Of a DNA stretch of 64,000 nt, positions 11,251 through 23,083 are shown piece by piece; positions within the stretch are counted from its first letter, which is position 1, and each line of letters begins with the position of its first letter. The translations under genes and the position numbers were made by a program. Source of the stretch: Stomorhina lunata (lineage: Eukaryota; Arthropoda; Insecta; Diptera; Rhiniidae); assembly GCA_933228675.1 (NCBI GenBank), contig OW121741.1:55673310-55737309 (forward strand), read 5' to 3'. The notes beneath the pieces were generated by a model. That model saw only the letters and a program-made list of their open reading frames with translations. It did no database searches and had not been told where the DNA came from.

Positions 11251-11534
11251 AAACCAAATTAATGTACTTATATAATGCCAGGGAAGTAATGTCTTCTAAA
11301 TTTGGGCCTATTACTTCCACTGATGTTGAAAAATCATTATCAATGTACAAAAATTAGATGTAATAGACAACGTTTTTTATTTTAAAACTTAAGTCAATAA
11401 TTTTTGTTTATTGTAATAAAAAATAATAAATAATTGTAAGGGCCGATGTTGAATGTGAACCACATCTAAACGCCAAGTTTTTTTTCCGAATTTTATTTGA
11501 CATTTCTCTATTTCAGACTTACTCAATTCGAACA

Positions 11535-12613
11535 ATGGAGAGATACACAATCCAACAACGTGTTAAAGTTATCCAGACATATTATGAAAATGGACGTTCA
11601 AATCAAAATGCATAACGTGCACTTCGTGATTTTTTTGATCACTTTGATTGTCCAAATGTGCGTACAATCGCAAAAATCGTGGAAAAATTCGAGCAAACCG
11701 GGTCTGTAGTAGATGTGAGAACACCAGTGCATGCTCGTACAGTTCGTACTGCAGAAAATATTGCTGCTGTTCGCGATAGTGTGGCTGAAGAGCCCTCCAC
11801 CTCAACTCGTCGTCGTGCCCAACAATTGCACCTATCACGCTCGTCGTTGATGAACATTATGCATAAAGACTTGCATTTACACGCTTACAAGGTGCAATTG
11901 GTTCAAGAACTAAAGCCCATTCCAAATGTCGTGAATGGGCAGAATGGTGGCAAGAAATGGCAACAGTGAATGATCAATTTTCGAAGAAAATCATCTTCAG
12001 TGATGAGGCACATTTTCACCTCAGTGGATTCGTCAATAAACCGAATTGCCGCATTTGGGAGAATGAGAATCCAAGAGTGATTGTCGAAAAACCAATGCAC
12101 CCACAAAGAGCTACTGTTTGGTGCGGTTTGTGGGCTGGCGGCATCATCTGGCCGTATTTTTTCCAAAATGAAGCTGCTCAGGCAGTTACTGTGAATGGTG
12201 TTCGCTATAGTAAGATGATAACGAACTTTTTATGGCCCGAATTGGAAGATATGGATGTGGACGATATGTGGTTTCAGCAGGACGGTGCCACTTGCCACAC
12301 AGCTAACGAAACAATGGCTCTTTTGCGCAACAAATTCAATGACCGTGTTATCTCACGTAATGGCGATGTCAATTGGCCGCCAAGTTCATGTGATTTGACA
12401 CCGTTGGACTTTTTTCTTTGGGGTTATTTGAAAGAAAAGGTGTACGTCGATAAGCCAGCAACAATTCAAGAACTAAAGGATGAGATAATTCGGCACATTA
12501 ATGGCATAGAACCTCCATTATGCCTCAAGGTCATCAAAAATTTGGATTATCGGATGGAGGTGTGCCGCCGTGGTCGCGGCGCCCATTTGGCCGATATTTT
12601 ATTCCATACATAA
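11535..12613 (+). pseudogene. Mariner transposase relic (D-D-D type), one stop and one frameshift
   Basis: Starts at ATG 11535 (MERYTIQQRVKVIQTYYENG). A TAA stop at about 11612 and a frameshift or small deletion near 11925 break it. The N-terminal half holds two helix-turn-helix regions. The C-terminal half carries FSDEAHF (first D), WFQQDGATCHTA (second D) and SCDLTPLDFFLWG (third D). I count 36 residues between the second and third acidic residues, not the 34 of classic mariner. The protein is a clear relative of the intact transposase at 43103-44206 but of a different subfamily. Confidence 0.9.
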
Positions 12614-15600
12614 TTGAGTAATACCAATCTATATTTATAAAACTATAACGTGACTGCCCAAACGGCTAAGGCTAGAGAGCTGAAATTTTGAGAGCTGGTA
12701 CCTTTTTCAAAGTATAGATCCACTAAGACGGGATTTTTGGAAAAAAAGGGAAAAATTAGTAATGCTGTATCTCTGGAAGTAAACGTCATAGGCCCAAAAT
12801 TGAAATTGGGTTGGGATCAGCTACAAAAATATGTAGACACGTGTTTGGTACTTTTTAGCAGGGGATAAAAAGGGTAAAAATAAAATGTTGGTACTTTTTG
12901 AAACCCATGTGTATCATTTGAACCAATCAACAGAGTAACAAAATTCAAAACGGAGCCGGTAAACAAGAAAAATTAGACACGTGTTTGGTACTTTTTTGAT
13001 TCAGGGTTCAAATAGGGAGAAAAGCGGGGAAAAAATTTAGGGTAGGTCCATTTTTCTTTGTATTTCACTTGAACCAATAAAGCTAGAAATAAAATTTATA
13101 GGGAGGTCGATTGCCAAGAACAAAATATTAAATACGTGTTAGGTACTTTTTTCAATTAAAAGGGTAAAAAAGGGAAAAATCGGTAACATTATATCTCCTT
13201 AACCAACAGCGATAGAAGCGAAGATTAAATTGGTTTACGATTAGCACTAAAAATTAAGGGACACGTGTTCGGTACTTTTTTAAAAATCGGCCGCCTAGCG
13301 GGCAAAACAGGGTAGAAAAGGGAGAAATTAGTAACATCATATCTCCGAAACCAACATAGATAGAAACAAAGTTGAAATTGGATTTGAATCGGCTAGGAAA
13401 ATAAGTGGACACGTGTTTGGTACTTTTTTGAAAATGGCACTAATATGGATAAAAAAGGGTAAAAACTATATTTTGGTACTTTTTTTAACCCATATGTATC
13501 TTTTGAACTAATAAACATAGAAACATAATTTATATCGCAACCGATAGATATTAAAAAATAATTAAATACGTGTTTGGTACTTTTGCGATTAAAGGGGTAC
13601 AAAAGGGTAAAAAAGGGAAATATTCAAGAGTAGGTTTTTTGGTTTTTAGCCATTTATTGACTGGTCGATGGACATTGAAAAAAAATAAACTACGAGTTTG
13701 GTACTTTTTTTAATTTTGGGGGTAAAAATCTGTAAAGTATATCTTCTAAACCAAAAGTGATAGAAACAAAAACTAAATTGGTCTGAGATCGGCACTTAAA
13801 ACCAAGGGACACGTGTTCGGTACTTTTTGAAATTCAACCTCTTAGAAGGTAAAACAGGGTAGAAAAGGGAGAAATCAGTAACATCATATCTCCGAAACCA
13901 ATACAGATAGAAATAAAGTTGAAATTGGAATTGGATCAGCTAAGAAAATAAGGGAATACGTGTTGGATACTTTTTTGGAAATGGCACTAATAAGGATAAA
14001 AAAACTAAATTCAAAAACTATATTTTGGTACTTTTAAACCCATATATATCTTTTGAACTAATAAACATAGAAACATAATTTATATCGCAACCGATAGATA
14101 TTAAAAAACAAATTAATACCTATTTGATACTTTTGCGAATTAATAAACAGGGTAGAAACGGGAGAAATTAATAACTTCATATCTCCGAAACCAACATCGA
14201 TGCAAACAAAATTGAAATTCTCTTGGATCGGCTAAAAAAATAAATGGACACGTGTTTTGAAAATGGCACTAGAACAATAAAAAAGGGTAAAAACTATATT
14301 TTGGTACTTTTTTTTAAACTCATATGTATCTTTTGAACTAATAAACATAGAAACATAATTTACATCGAAAACGATAGGTATTAAAAAACTATTAAATGCG
14401 TATTTGGTACTTTTATGATTAATGGGGAAAAACAGGGTAAAAAAGGGAAAATATTCAAGGGTAGGTTTTTTGCTTTTTAGCTATGAATATCTTTCAAGCT
14501 ACTGAAGCCAGAAGGATAATTTATTGACTAGTCGATTGACATTGAAAACGTGTTTGGTACTTTTTTAATTTTAGAGGCAAAAATCGAAAAAAATATATCT
14601 TCTAAGCCAAAAGTGATAGAAACATAAACATTGTTGGTCTGAGATCAGCACTTAAAATTTAGGGACGCGTATTTGGTACTTTTGTTAATTTGTCAGTTTT
14701 GGGTATAAAACAGGGCAAAAAAGTGTAAATTAGTAACGTAATATCTCCGAAATTAAAAGCGATAGGAACAACGTTTAAATTTGCTTCGGATTGGCTGGAA
14801 AAAGGGGACACGCGTTTGGTACTTATATGAATATGGTACTAATAAGGGTTAAAAAAGGATAAAAACTGTATTTTGGTACTTTTAACCTAAATCTTTTGAA
14901 ATAATGAACATAGTGACGCAGTTAACGTCACAATCGACAAGTAATAAAGAATTATTAGACAAGTATTTTTAGACAATTATTAGACAAGTACTTTTACTAT
15001 AAATGAGGTACAAAAAGAAAAAAACGAGAAAATATTCAAGGGTAGTCTTTTTTAAACAATGAATTTAATTTTGGCTAATGATATATATATTATATAATGA
15101 TATATATATTGAAATGCATAAGATACGTTTGGTACTTTTTTAATTTATTTGTTAAAAAGGGGAAAAATCGGTTATGTAATATCTTAAACTAAAAGTGATA
15201 GAAACAAAAATTAAGTTAGCCTGGAATCAGCACTAAAAATTAAAGGCCGCTTAGGGGTAAAACAGGGTAGAAAATGGATAAATTATAATAACATCATATC
15301 TCCAAAACTAATATCATTAGAAACGATGCTGAAATTGGATTTAGATCGTCTGACAAAAAAAATGGTAATTTTTGAAAATGGAACTAATAAAGGAGAAAGA
15401 TCTATATTTTGGCACTCGATAACGCAATATCTTCTTAATCAAAAGTGATAGAAACAAAAATTAAATTGGTCTATGGTCAGCAATTTTTTAAAATTTCATG
15501 TGTAAAACAGGGAATAAAATGGTACAAATTAGTATCATATCTCTGAAAATAACATAAATAAAAACAATGCTGAAGTTGAATTTGGATCGGATAAAAAAAT

Positions 15601-15912
15601 AAGGCGACATGTGTTCGGTACTTTTTGGAAATGGCACTAATAAGGGTGAAAATGTTTAAAAACTATATTTTGGTACTTTTTTAACCCATACGTATCTTTT
15701 GAACTAATACACATAAAGACTCACTTTGTGCTACATCAATAAGTATTCAAAAAAATATTAAACATGTGGTTGGTACTTTTAATATAAATGGGGTTCAAAA
15801 AGGTAAAAACGGGGATATATTCAAAGGCAGGTTTTTTATTTTTTTTTTTTTTTTAGCTATGAATATGATTTAAGCTAATGAAATCAGAACTATAATTTAG
15901 GGACGTGTCGAT

Positions 15913-17716
15913 CAGAGAACTTCAAAATCATGGGATTTCTTGATTTCATTCAGCACAAAAATTTTTGTTCATTTTAAAGAATAAAGAAAAATTCAACGTG
16001 ATTAAAAATCATATTCATTCTACTGTACACATCAAATTCTGATTTTGTGAATAATTAACAAAAGCATTTTATGAACAAGTTCGCACAGGCAAGAGAAGGG
16101 CTTGCAGTAAATTCATCGTGTCCAAACGATCTTATTCTCATAAACACACACAACATGTTTGAACCGAACGTCTATATGAATTGAGCAATATAATATGCCA
16201 ACAATACAAACAACATTTACAATTCAACATTGATAAGTGAGCTTATTTGAATTTTTCATCATTTTGAATTTGTTTATCAAAGGCAAAATTAGAAGGAATA
16301 CGCATTGGAAAATGCACAGTGGTTTATAAGATTTTTTTTATTAGTTTGGTAACTTTTTAATTGACGTAGTAAATAGAGAAAAATGTGAATGTATAATTAT
16401 TATATATATTATATAACAATTATATAACATTCTAATTGTATAATTGAATAGAGCAATAAGCGTTATTCAGAAAAATATATATATATACACAGTGAGATGG
16501 AATATATAGAAAAATTATTTTTATGCTAAACATTCAATCGTTTTTATAGAAAATATTTTATTTTTTAAGTAAAAAATACGTTTATATTTTCTTTATAGAA
16601 AAAGTAAGTTTTTCTATAGAAAAAGTAAGTTTTTCTATAGAAAAAGTAAGTTTTTCAATAGAAAAAGTAAGTTTTTCTATAGAAAAAGTAAGTTTTTCTA
16701 TAGAAAAAGTAAGTTTTTCTATAGAAAAAAAGTAAGTTTTTCTATAGAAAAAGTAAGTTTTTCTATAGAAAAAGTAAGTTTTTCTATAGAAAAAGTAAGT
16801 TTTTCTATAGAAAAAGTAAGTTTTTCTATAGAAAACGTAAGTTTTTCTATAGAAAAAGTAAGTTTTTCTATAGAAAAAGTAAGTTTTTCTATAGAAAAAG
16901 TAAGTTTTTCTATAGAAAAAGTAAGTTTTTCTATAGAAAAAGTAAGTTTTTCTATAGAAAAAGTAAGTTTTTCTATAGAAAAAGTAAGTTTTTCTATAGA
17001 AAAAGTAAGTTTTTCTATAGAAAACGTATGTTTTTCTATTAAAAAAGTAAGTTTTTCTATAGAAAAAGTAAGTTTTTCTATAGAAAAAGTAAGTTTTTCT
17101 ATAGAAAAAGTAAGTTTTTCTATAGAAAAAGTAAGTTTTTCTATAGAAAAAGTAAGTTTTTCTATAGAAAAAGTAAGTTTTTCTATAGAAAAAGTAAGTT
17201 TTTCTATAGAAAACGTAAGTTTTTCTATAAAAAAATTAAATTAACATTTTCTTACAAAAATTACCTATTTTGTCTAGGCAATACGAATAGACATCAAAAA
17301 CCAATGTAAACTAAAATAAAAAAAAGATCTTACCTTTGAACAAATTCATACACAATGATTTCTTGCTTTTTGCATTTCAATGTTTATCAGATTTTTGTAT
17401 GTTTAGTGGAAAAGCAAAGCACACGAATGGACAAGTTTGATTCGACCTATGACAAAAAAAAGACTGTATTCAACATGCGAGTTGTTCGATTGCCTTAAAA
17501 TGAACAACATGTATACAAGTTCGAACAAGTTTGATTAATTCATTCACTCCCAGTTTAAAGAAAATCATTTTCAATGAAGGGAAATATGTTCGGTTGCTTT
17601 AAAATGAATAGCAAAAGAGTGTGTGTAGGCAAGTTTGATCTTTTACAAATAAAAGACAAGTTTTTTGTGCCTTTGTTATTGTTGAATGTTTTTTAATCAG
17701 CAAGTGAAGTTCTCTG
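15913..17716. mobile_element. Hobo/Hermes-like hAT element, non-autonomous, 1804 bp
   Basis: The ends are 12-bp inverted repeats CAGAGAACTTCA, differing at one position from the Drosophila hobo end CAGAGAACTGCA as I remember it. An exact 8-bp duplication GTGTCGAT flanks it (15905-15912 and 17717-17724) and fits the hAT pattern nTnnnnAn. No transposase ORF is present. The middle is a 21-bp minisatellite; the flanks hold many GAACAAG/TTGAAC-type short motifs that may be subterminal transposase sites. Confidence 0.92.
16593..17230. repeat. 21-bp minisatellite (TATAGAAAAAGTAAGTTTTTC), ~30 copies
   Basis: Each unit includes most of the palindrome TTTTTCTATAGAAAAA, so both strands look alike. Copies are nearly identical apart from a few AACGTAAG and one AAAAAAGTAAG variant, pointing to recent expansion inside the hAT element. 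Confidence 0.96.
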
Positions 17717-18482
17717 GTGTCGATTCACATTGAAAAAAACTTAAATAAGTGTTTGGTACTTTTTTCAATAAAAGTGGTAAAAAAGGAAAAATCGATGTAT
17801 AATGCCATCGATCTTCTAAACCAAAACTGGTAGAAACAAGCATGGTCTAAGATCAGCACTTAAAATTAAGGGACAAGTATTCGATACTTTTTGCAAATTA
17901 AACACTTATCAAATACGTGTTTGGTACTTTTTCGACTAATGGGGTAGAAAAGGACAAAAACAAGTAAAAAGTTTAAAGATAGTTTTTTTTCTTTTTAAGC
18001 TATGCATATTGTTTAAATCAATGAAGGTAGAATAATAATTTTTAATTGATTGACATTTAAAAAATATGAGACAGGTGTTTGGTACTATTTTCAATTAAGG
18101 GGTTAAAAACAAACATTAACAAAAATGGATTTAAACCAGCAATAAAAATATAAGGACACGTATTCAGTATTTTTTTGTAAAAAGCGAGTAAAAAGGAAAT
18201 TTTTGTAACGCTAAATATTCAAAATTTAAATTGGGTTAGCAATCAAAATTGGATCAGCTACGCAAATAAGGGAGGAGTGTTTAGTACTTTTCTAAAAATG
18301 ACACCAGTAGAGGGTAGGTACCTATTTTGACCTATATGTATGTTTAGAACTAATACATACATAGTTTTAATTATATCGGAATCGATAAGCAAGTAAAAAA
18401 TAATTTTGGTAAATTTTGTAACTTTGTCCATTCAAATTGTACCGCTAACGAAGTAGCGGGTTATAAAGTATATCATAATAAA

Positions 18483-20919
18483 ACAAGTAAGAGTGGTATA
18501 TTCGGCTTTGCCGAATCTTGGATACCCTTCACCAATGGTGTTCCAAAAGTACTTAGTGTAATTCGTAGCAATATTTGGTTATACTAGTATTATATGCAAA
18601 GAGTCTTTAAAATTAAGAGTCGGAAAACGAAAACCTTTTCGGTGGCGTCATCATCTAGAATAGTTATGCACCCAAAGGTTAGGTTGGGCAAGTGGCTGAT
18701 GTCTAGGGAAGCTTCACTTGGGTTCTAAAGTGGTCCCTTTGTGAAAGATAATGATTACTAGACTACAAGTAGAGAATGCATATTTAAGCCAGCCAGTAGC
18801 TTCGAAATAAAATAGACACATATTTTACGAACATTTAATAAAGTTCGATAGACCAGATAAACCATGCAGAAAAGATGCTTCAAAATGTAGATGCCCTTTG
18901 ATTTGCAATAGCACATCGATTTGATGAAGTTTAAGTATTCTGACATGCAACCCAAAAACGCTGTGCACAGTGACGGTTGTGCACTTTACTTCGTACGAAT
19001 TATCCAACTAGTAAAAGTTCTTGATTAGTTATGTAAAACTCTGAAGTTAGCGGAATGATTTAGGTCAAAGCTTTAACAATGATTGTCAATGTATACAAGA
19101 CTTAAAATTATAGGGTATACACTCCTAGTTTTAGATACATACGTGAAATATATAGCTTTTGAATGGATGGTTATCAGCTTTGTCGGAAAAGTTTACTTAT
19201 TAATTTGAAGTTAGTTAATTAATTAAAATGAACACTTCATCAATAATATTTGGGATGTATAGTTCTTTCGATCTGTCCGATGGATGTTTGGAAAGTTTTG
19301 CTCTAGTTCTTTGTGCAATTTTAATATGATTTAATTTATCAGCATTAAATCGATTCCCGGTCGGGTTTATATGAGAGATCTCACTAAATGTGAATAGAGC
19401 TCGCCCATTTTCAATATCGAACTTTTCAAGAGATCAGAAATACTTTTGCCAAATGCTGTCCCTCTAGAAAGTTTATTTTAGGCGCTATTGTCCTGAATAT
19501 CAATATTGTACAACGTCTTTATACTAAATGTCATCATCGTATCTATTATAATTTGTCATTTATTAGCTACTAAGAGATTGCCTTAGGCAAAGTTATATGG
19601 GATCAATTGTCAAACGTGAACGGATTTCTCCCAATTGCAATTAAAAAATTTAAATTTTTGTTGATATGTGAGATACTTAGATACATATGTAGGTTTTGAA
19701 CGGATATCATGTAATTAGCTGCATTTTTGTACTTCCTAGGAAGATTACCTATAATTTGATATATAATACATTCTCAAATGTTATCATAATGTTCAAAAGT
19801 TAGACACAAAATTAAGATAAATGCAGTGTGTATGTCTGCTAAAACCAGATTTGTGGAGCTCCTGAATTGTCCCACCCTGAATTTCAACATTGTCGATCAA
19901 AACACCATCGCTTAAACGCTAAATTATATCTACCACAAATTACAGAATGCATCAGGATTTAGATAATCCCCTGCGAAGGACGCTATTAAACTTCATCAAA
20001 ATAAACATCTGAGATATCGACAAAACAGGAGCTCCAAAAACTTGACTACAACAGAAAAAAGGACAGATTGGTAGACGGACGGACATGTAGACGGACGGAC
20101 AAACAAACAGACGGACGGACGGGCAAACAAACAGATGGACGGACAGAGGGACGGAGGTCGCGAAATCGATTCTTGTGCCGATTCTGAGTTGATCGGTACA
20201 ATTTGAATGGTATTCATAATCAGATTTGTGGAGTATATATATCAGATTTTAGAAAATCCTCCCATAAAGAACAATGTCAAATTTCATCACAATCGGTCCA
20301 TAAACACCTGAGATATCGCTGAAACAATACTTACAAAATGTAAACAAAATTTCTTAGACACGTACTTTGGGCAATTTGCTGTACATCAAATGTAGTGTTA
20401 TGGCGATATCTCAATTGTTTATAGACCGCTTTTGATAAAATTTAATAACGTGCTTGGTGGGGGAATTTCCTAAAATCTGATATAAAATTTATGTAGGTCC
20501 GTATTAAAGGAGGATAGTTTTTCCTATTTCTGCATTTAATTTTTTCAACAAACATTCTCTAATGTGTACTTTGGGCAATTTGCGATACATCAAATTCAGT
20601 GTTTTGGCGATATCTCAGTTGTTTATGGACCGATTTTGATAAGATACAGAGTGCTTTGGGAAAATATTTCCTACAATCTGATATATAACATATTATCACA
20701 TGTACACCAGGAGTATTTTTTTTCTTTTGTTATTTAAAAGTGTGTTTCAATCAAAAATTTTAAAATTTTCGTCTAATTTTTGGTATTTTTTCGATATTTT
20801 CGGTGTTTATAAACCGATTTTAATGAAATTTAATAGCGTTCATTGCGGGAGAATTTCCTAAAATTTGATATATAATTTATGTAAGTCCATCCTCCAGGGG
20901 CTTCAGAAACTTGATTTCA

Positions 20920-20950
<31 letters not shown>

Positions 20951-22105
20951 GACGGACAGACAGACAGACAGACAGACGGACGCTTAATCGATTCTCCTCC
21001 CGATTCTGAGTCGATCGGTATAATTTTTATGGGGTCTACGATCACTAATAAAAAAATTACAAACGGAATCACAAACTTATAATACCCTTTCACCTATTGG
21101 TGAAGGGTATAAAAAGGACAGACAGGTAGACGGACGGACGGACAGACAGGTAGACGGACGGACGGACAAACAGACGGACGGACGTCGCGAAATCGATTCT
21201 CCTGCCGATTCTGAGACGATCGGTACAACTTGAATGGTATTCATAATCAGATTTGTGGAGTTTATATCAGATTTTAGGAAATCCTCCCACAAAGAACGCT
21301 GTCAAATTTCATCACAATCGGTCCATAAACACCTGAGATATCGCTGAAACAATATTTACAAAATGTAAACAAAATTTCTTAGACACGTACTTTGGGCAAT
21401 TTGCTGTACATCACAAGTAGTGTTTTGGCGGTATCTCAGTTGTTTATGGACCGCTTTTGATAAAATTTTATAATGTGCTTGGCGGGGGAATTTCCTAAAA
21501 TCTGATCTATAAAATCTTATGTATGTCCGTGCTCCAGGAGGATGGTTTTTCCTATTTCTGCATTTCATTGTTTCAACAAACATTCTCTAACGCGTACTTT
21601 GTGCAATTTGCGATACATCAAATTTAGTGTTTTGGCTGTATCTCAGTTGTTTATTGACCGATTTTGCTAACATTTTACAGAGTGCTTTGGGGAACCATTT
21701 CCTACAATCTGATATATAATATATTATCACATGTACACCAGAAGTACCTTGTTTCTCTTATTATTTAAAAGTGTGTTTCAATCAAAAATTTTAAAATTTT
21801 CGTGTAATTTTTGGTATTTTTTCGATATTTTCGGTGTTTATAAACCGATTTTAATGAAATTTAATAGCGTTCATTGCGGGAGAATTTCCTAAAATCTGGT
21901 ATATAATTTATGTAGGTCCACCCTCCAGGGGCTTCAGAAACTTGATTTCAACAGACAGACAGACAGACGGACATGGCTTAATCGATTCTCCTCCCGATTC
22001 TGAGTCGATCGGTATAATTTTTATGGGGTCTACGATCACTAATAAAAAATTACAAACGGAATCACAAACTTATAATACCCTTTCACCTATTGGTGAAGGG
22101 TATAA
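18483..22105. repeat. Dispersed fly repeat with TTCGGC/GCCGAA hairpin and (GGACA/GACGG)n tracts
   Basis: Starts AACAAGTAAGAGTGGTATAT followed by the hairpin TTCGGCTTTGCCGAA and ACCCTTCACCAATGGTG. It ends twice in AATACCCTTTCACCTATTGG then TGAAGGGTATAA. The same start and end sequences occur elsewhere in the window (6420-6453, 6872-6910, 4879-4918, 23168-23212). GACGGACA simple repeats occur near 20060-20160, 20930-20985, 21115-21185 and 21950-21975. No gene is seen; ORFs read from the GGACA tracts are simple-sequence artefacts. Confidence 0.7.
20050..22105. repeat. Direct tandem duplication, ~1.0-1.06 kb unit
   Basis: Segment 20050-21111 is repeated at 21112-22105. Both begin AAAGGACAGA with GACGG tracts. 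Both continue with TCGATTCT...GATCGGTACAA and ATGGTATTCATAATCAGATT, and end in the TGAAGGGTATAA motif. Identity is high with small indels, mostly in the simple-repeat tract. Confidence 0.9.
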
Positions 22106-22162
22106 TAAAATTACAATAATTTCCTAAATAGTTTGTGTTTTATTCAAAATCAACATCGGCCC

Positions 22163-22952
22163 GATTTGCACTAAAAATCTTTAGTTTGCCTAATATTTAG
22201 GGAAAACTATTTAAAGTCTGAATTGCCTAATTTAGTTTTTTATTTATTTTGTCAGGGATATTCGTTCATCTCCTAAATGTCCCACAACCTCTTAAACTCT
22301 TAATCTTTCAAATATTAAATGAATTAGGAATTTAAGATCTAGAAGAGGAGCTTAAGATGCGAATTCGTAATAAATTTAACAGCATATTTTTCAGTTTTTA
22401 ATGCATATTTTATGTTCATAAAATATGCTTGTATGTTAGCCAATAAATTATTTGAAATTGGTGTTCCACCAGTTACTAAAGAACGCAGTGCCTCTTTTTG
22501 AATTTATGTGCCCTGTAATACCTGCAAGCAATTGCCGTCAATACAATTTAAACCTTTCCTAGCGCAAGGTAATTACAGTTTGCAATATAATGGAATTCTG
22601 CATACTACAAAGAAAATATATATCAAAGTTGATTCTGCGGACTCAGATCTGATTTCAGAAAAGTTGGAAGTTTTGTTGAAAATGAAAAACCACTTTACAA
22701 GCGTTAAAAATTTGGTATTTATTTTGTAAAATATTAACAGTTTTAGCTATGTTATATTGATTGTGTCGAATGTTTATGAATTGGCTGTTTAAAAACTGTT
22801 TTCAACAAAATTATCGAACAGAACTAACGAACAGACCTCGAAAAACCATTACATTCAAAAAAGGTGCATGAGAAATTTCCCGATCGCATATTTTCTCAAT
22901 TTGCCCATAATTAAAAAATAAAGTATTTAAACAAAAAATGTGTATTACATAC
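22163..22952. other. AT-rich stretch without a recognised gene; one perfect palindrome
   Basis: Contains a perfect hairpin at 22403-22428 (GCATATTTTATG, TT, then its reverse complement). A 73-codon plus-strand ORF at 22508-22729 (starts MPCNTCKQLPSIQF) has one CxxC but no recognisable domain; it could be a transposon scrap. Nothing else is supported. Confidence 0.5.
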
Positions 22953-23083
22953 CTTTAATAGTGCAATTGGTTCTTCAGGTACTTTTTCTTCAACATAAAA
23001 TGTTGAAGATGAATTCGGATATGCAAATGAATGATTAAGTATGTGTAAAAGCTGCGTTGTTTCATTGCATTCAGTATTATTGG
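22953..23083 (-). other. Candidate coding exon, unknown gene
   Basis: On the minus strand a pyrimidine-rich acceptor (TCACTTTTCAG, ending 23084) precedes 131 bases open in one frame. They end at a good donor AAAG|GTATGT. The frame reads from NNTECNETTQLL through HILNHSFAYPN to EEKVPEEPIALLK (44 residues). Only the splice-site pair and the open frame support it. It could be one exon of a long-intron host gene or a chance ORF; I recognise no family. Confidence 0.25.

Larger units (their letters stand above)
7232..11260 (-). mobile_element. Jockey/CR1-type LINE, minus strand, ~4.0 kb, ORF2 intact
   Basis: On the minus strand the order is ORF1 (11250-10480), a 197-bp gap, ORF2 (10282-7463), a ~210-bp 3' UTR, and a poly(A) tract seen on the plus strand as about 20 T at 7232-7251 followed by ATTT-rich sequence. 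The 5' limit near 11260 is a guess because I could find no target duplication matching the GAACGCTCGTTTG left flank. The intact 939-residue ORF2 marks it as one of the youngest copies in the left half of the window. ORF1 lacks an obvious N-terminal zinc-finger part, so the element is probably 5' truncated. Confidence 0.85.
12650..18430. repeat. Higher-order tandem repeat built on CACGTGTTTGGTACTTTTT monomers
   Basis: Monomers of about 100-140 bp each begin with (C)ACGTGTTTGGTACTTTTT and continue with A-rich and GGGTAAAAAAGGG-like sequence. At least five monomer types recur in fixed order. For example, the one starting GAAATGGCACTAATA recurs at 13431 and 13979, and the one with CAGGGTAGAAAAGGGAGAAAT recurs about 548 bp apart, so the higher-order unit is about 550 bp. 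Some cycles are shortened (14254). Diversity between cycles indicates an old array. It contains no gene. It is interrupted by the hobo-like element at 15913-17716. Confidence 0.85.
11440..22162 (+). mobile_element. Mariner-type transposon relic split by ~9.5 kb of inserted repeats
   Basis: The left end GGGCCGATGTTGAATGTGAA follows a TA at 11437-11438. The transposase relic ends at 12613. The matching right end, CAACATCGGCCC preceded by TTTGTGTTTTATTCAAAAT, is found only at 22121-22162. The second mariner in this window has a very similar sequence just before its right TIR (CTTGTGTTTTATTTCAATT). Joining 12640 to 22106 gives a normal-length 3' UTR, so I infer one mariner with a later insertion or expansion of 12641-22105. 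Against it: the right flank shows GAT, not TA. Confidence 0.55.

Noticed and set aside
19996..21292. Ser/Pro/Cys-rich minus-strand ORFs (71-73 codons)
   Set aside because: They are translations of GGACA/GACGG simple-sequence tracts inside a dispersed repeat; no start context or family signal.
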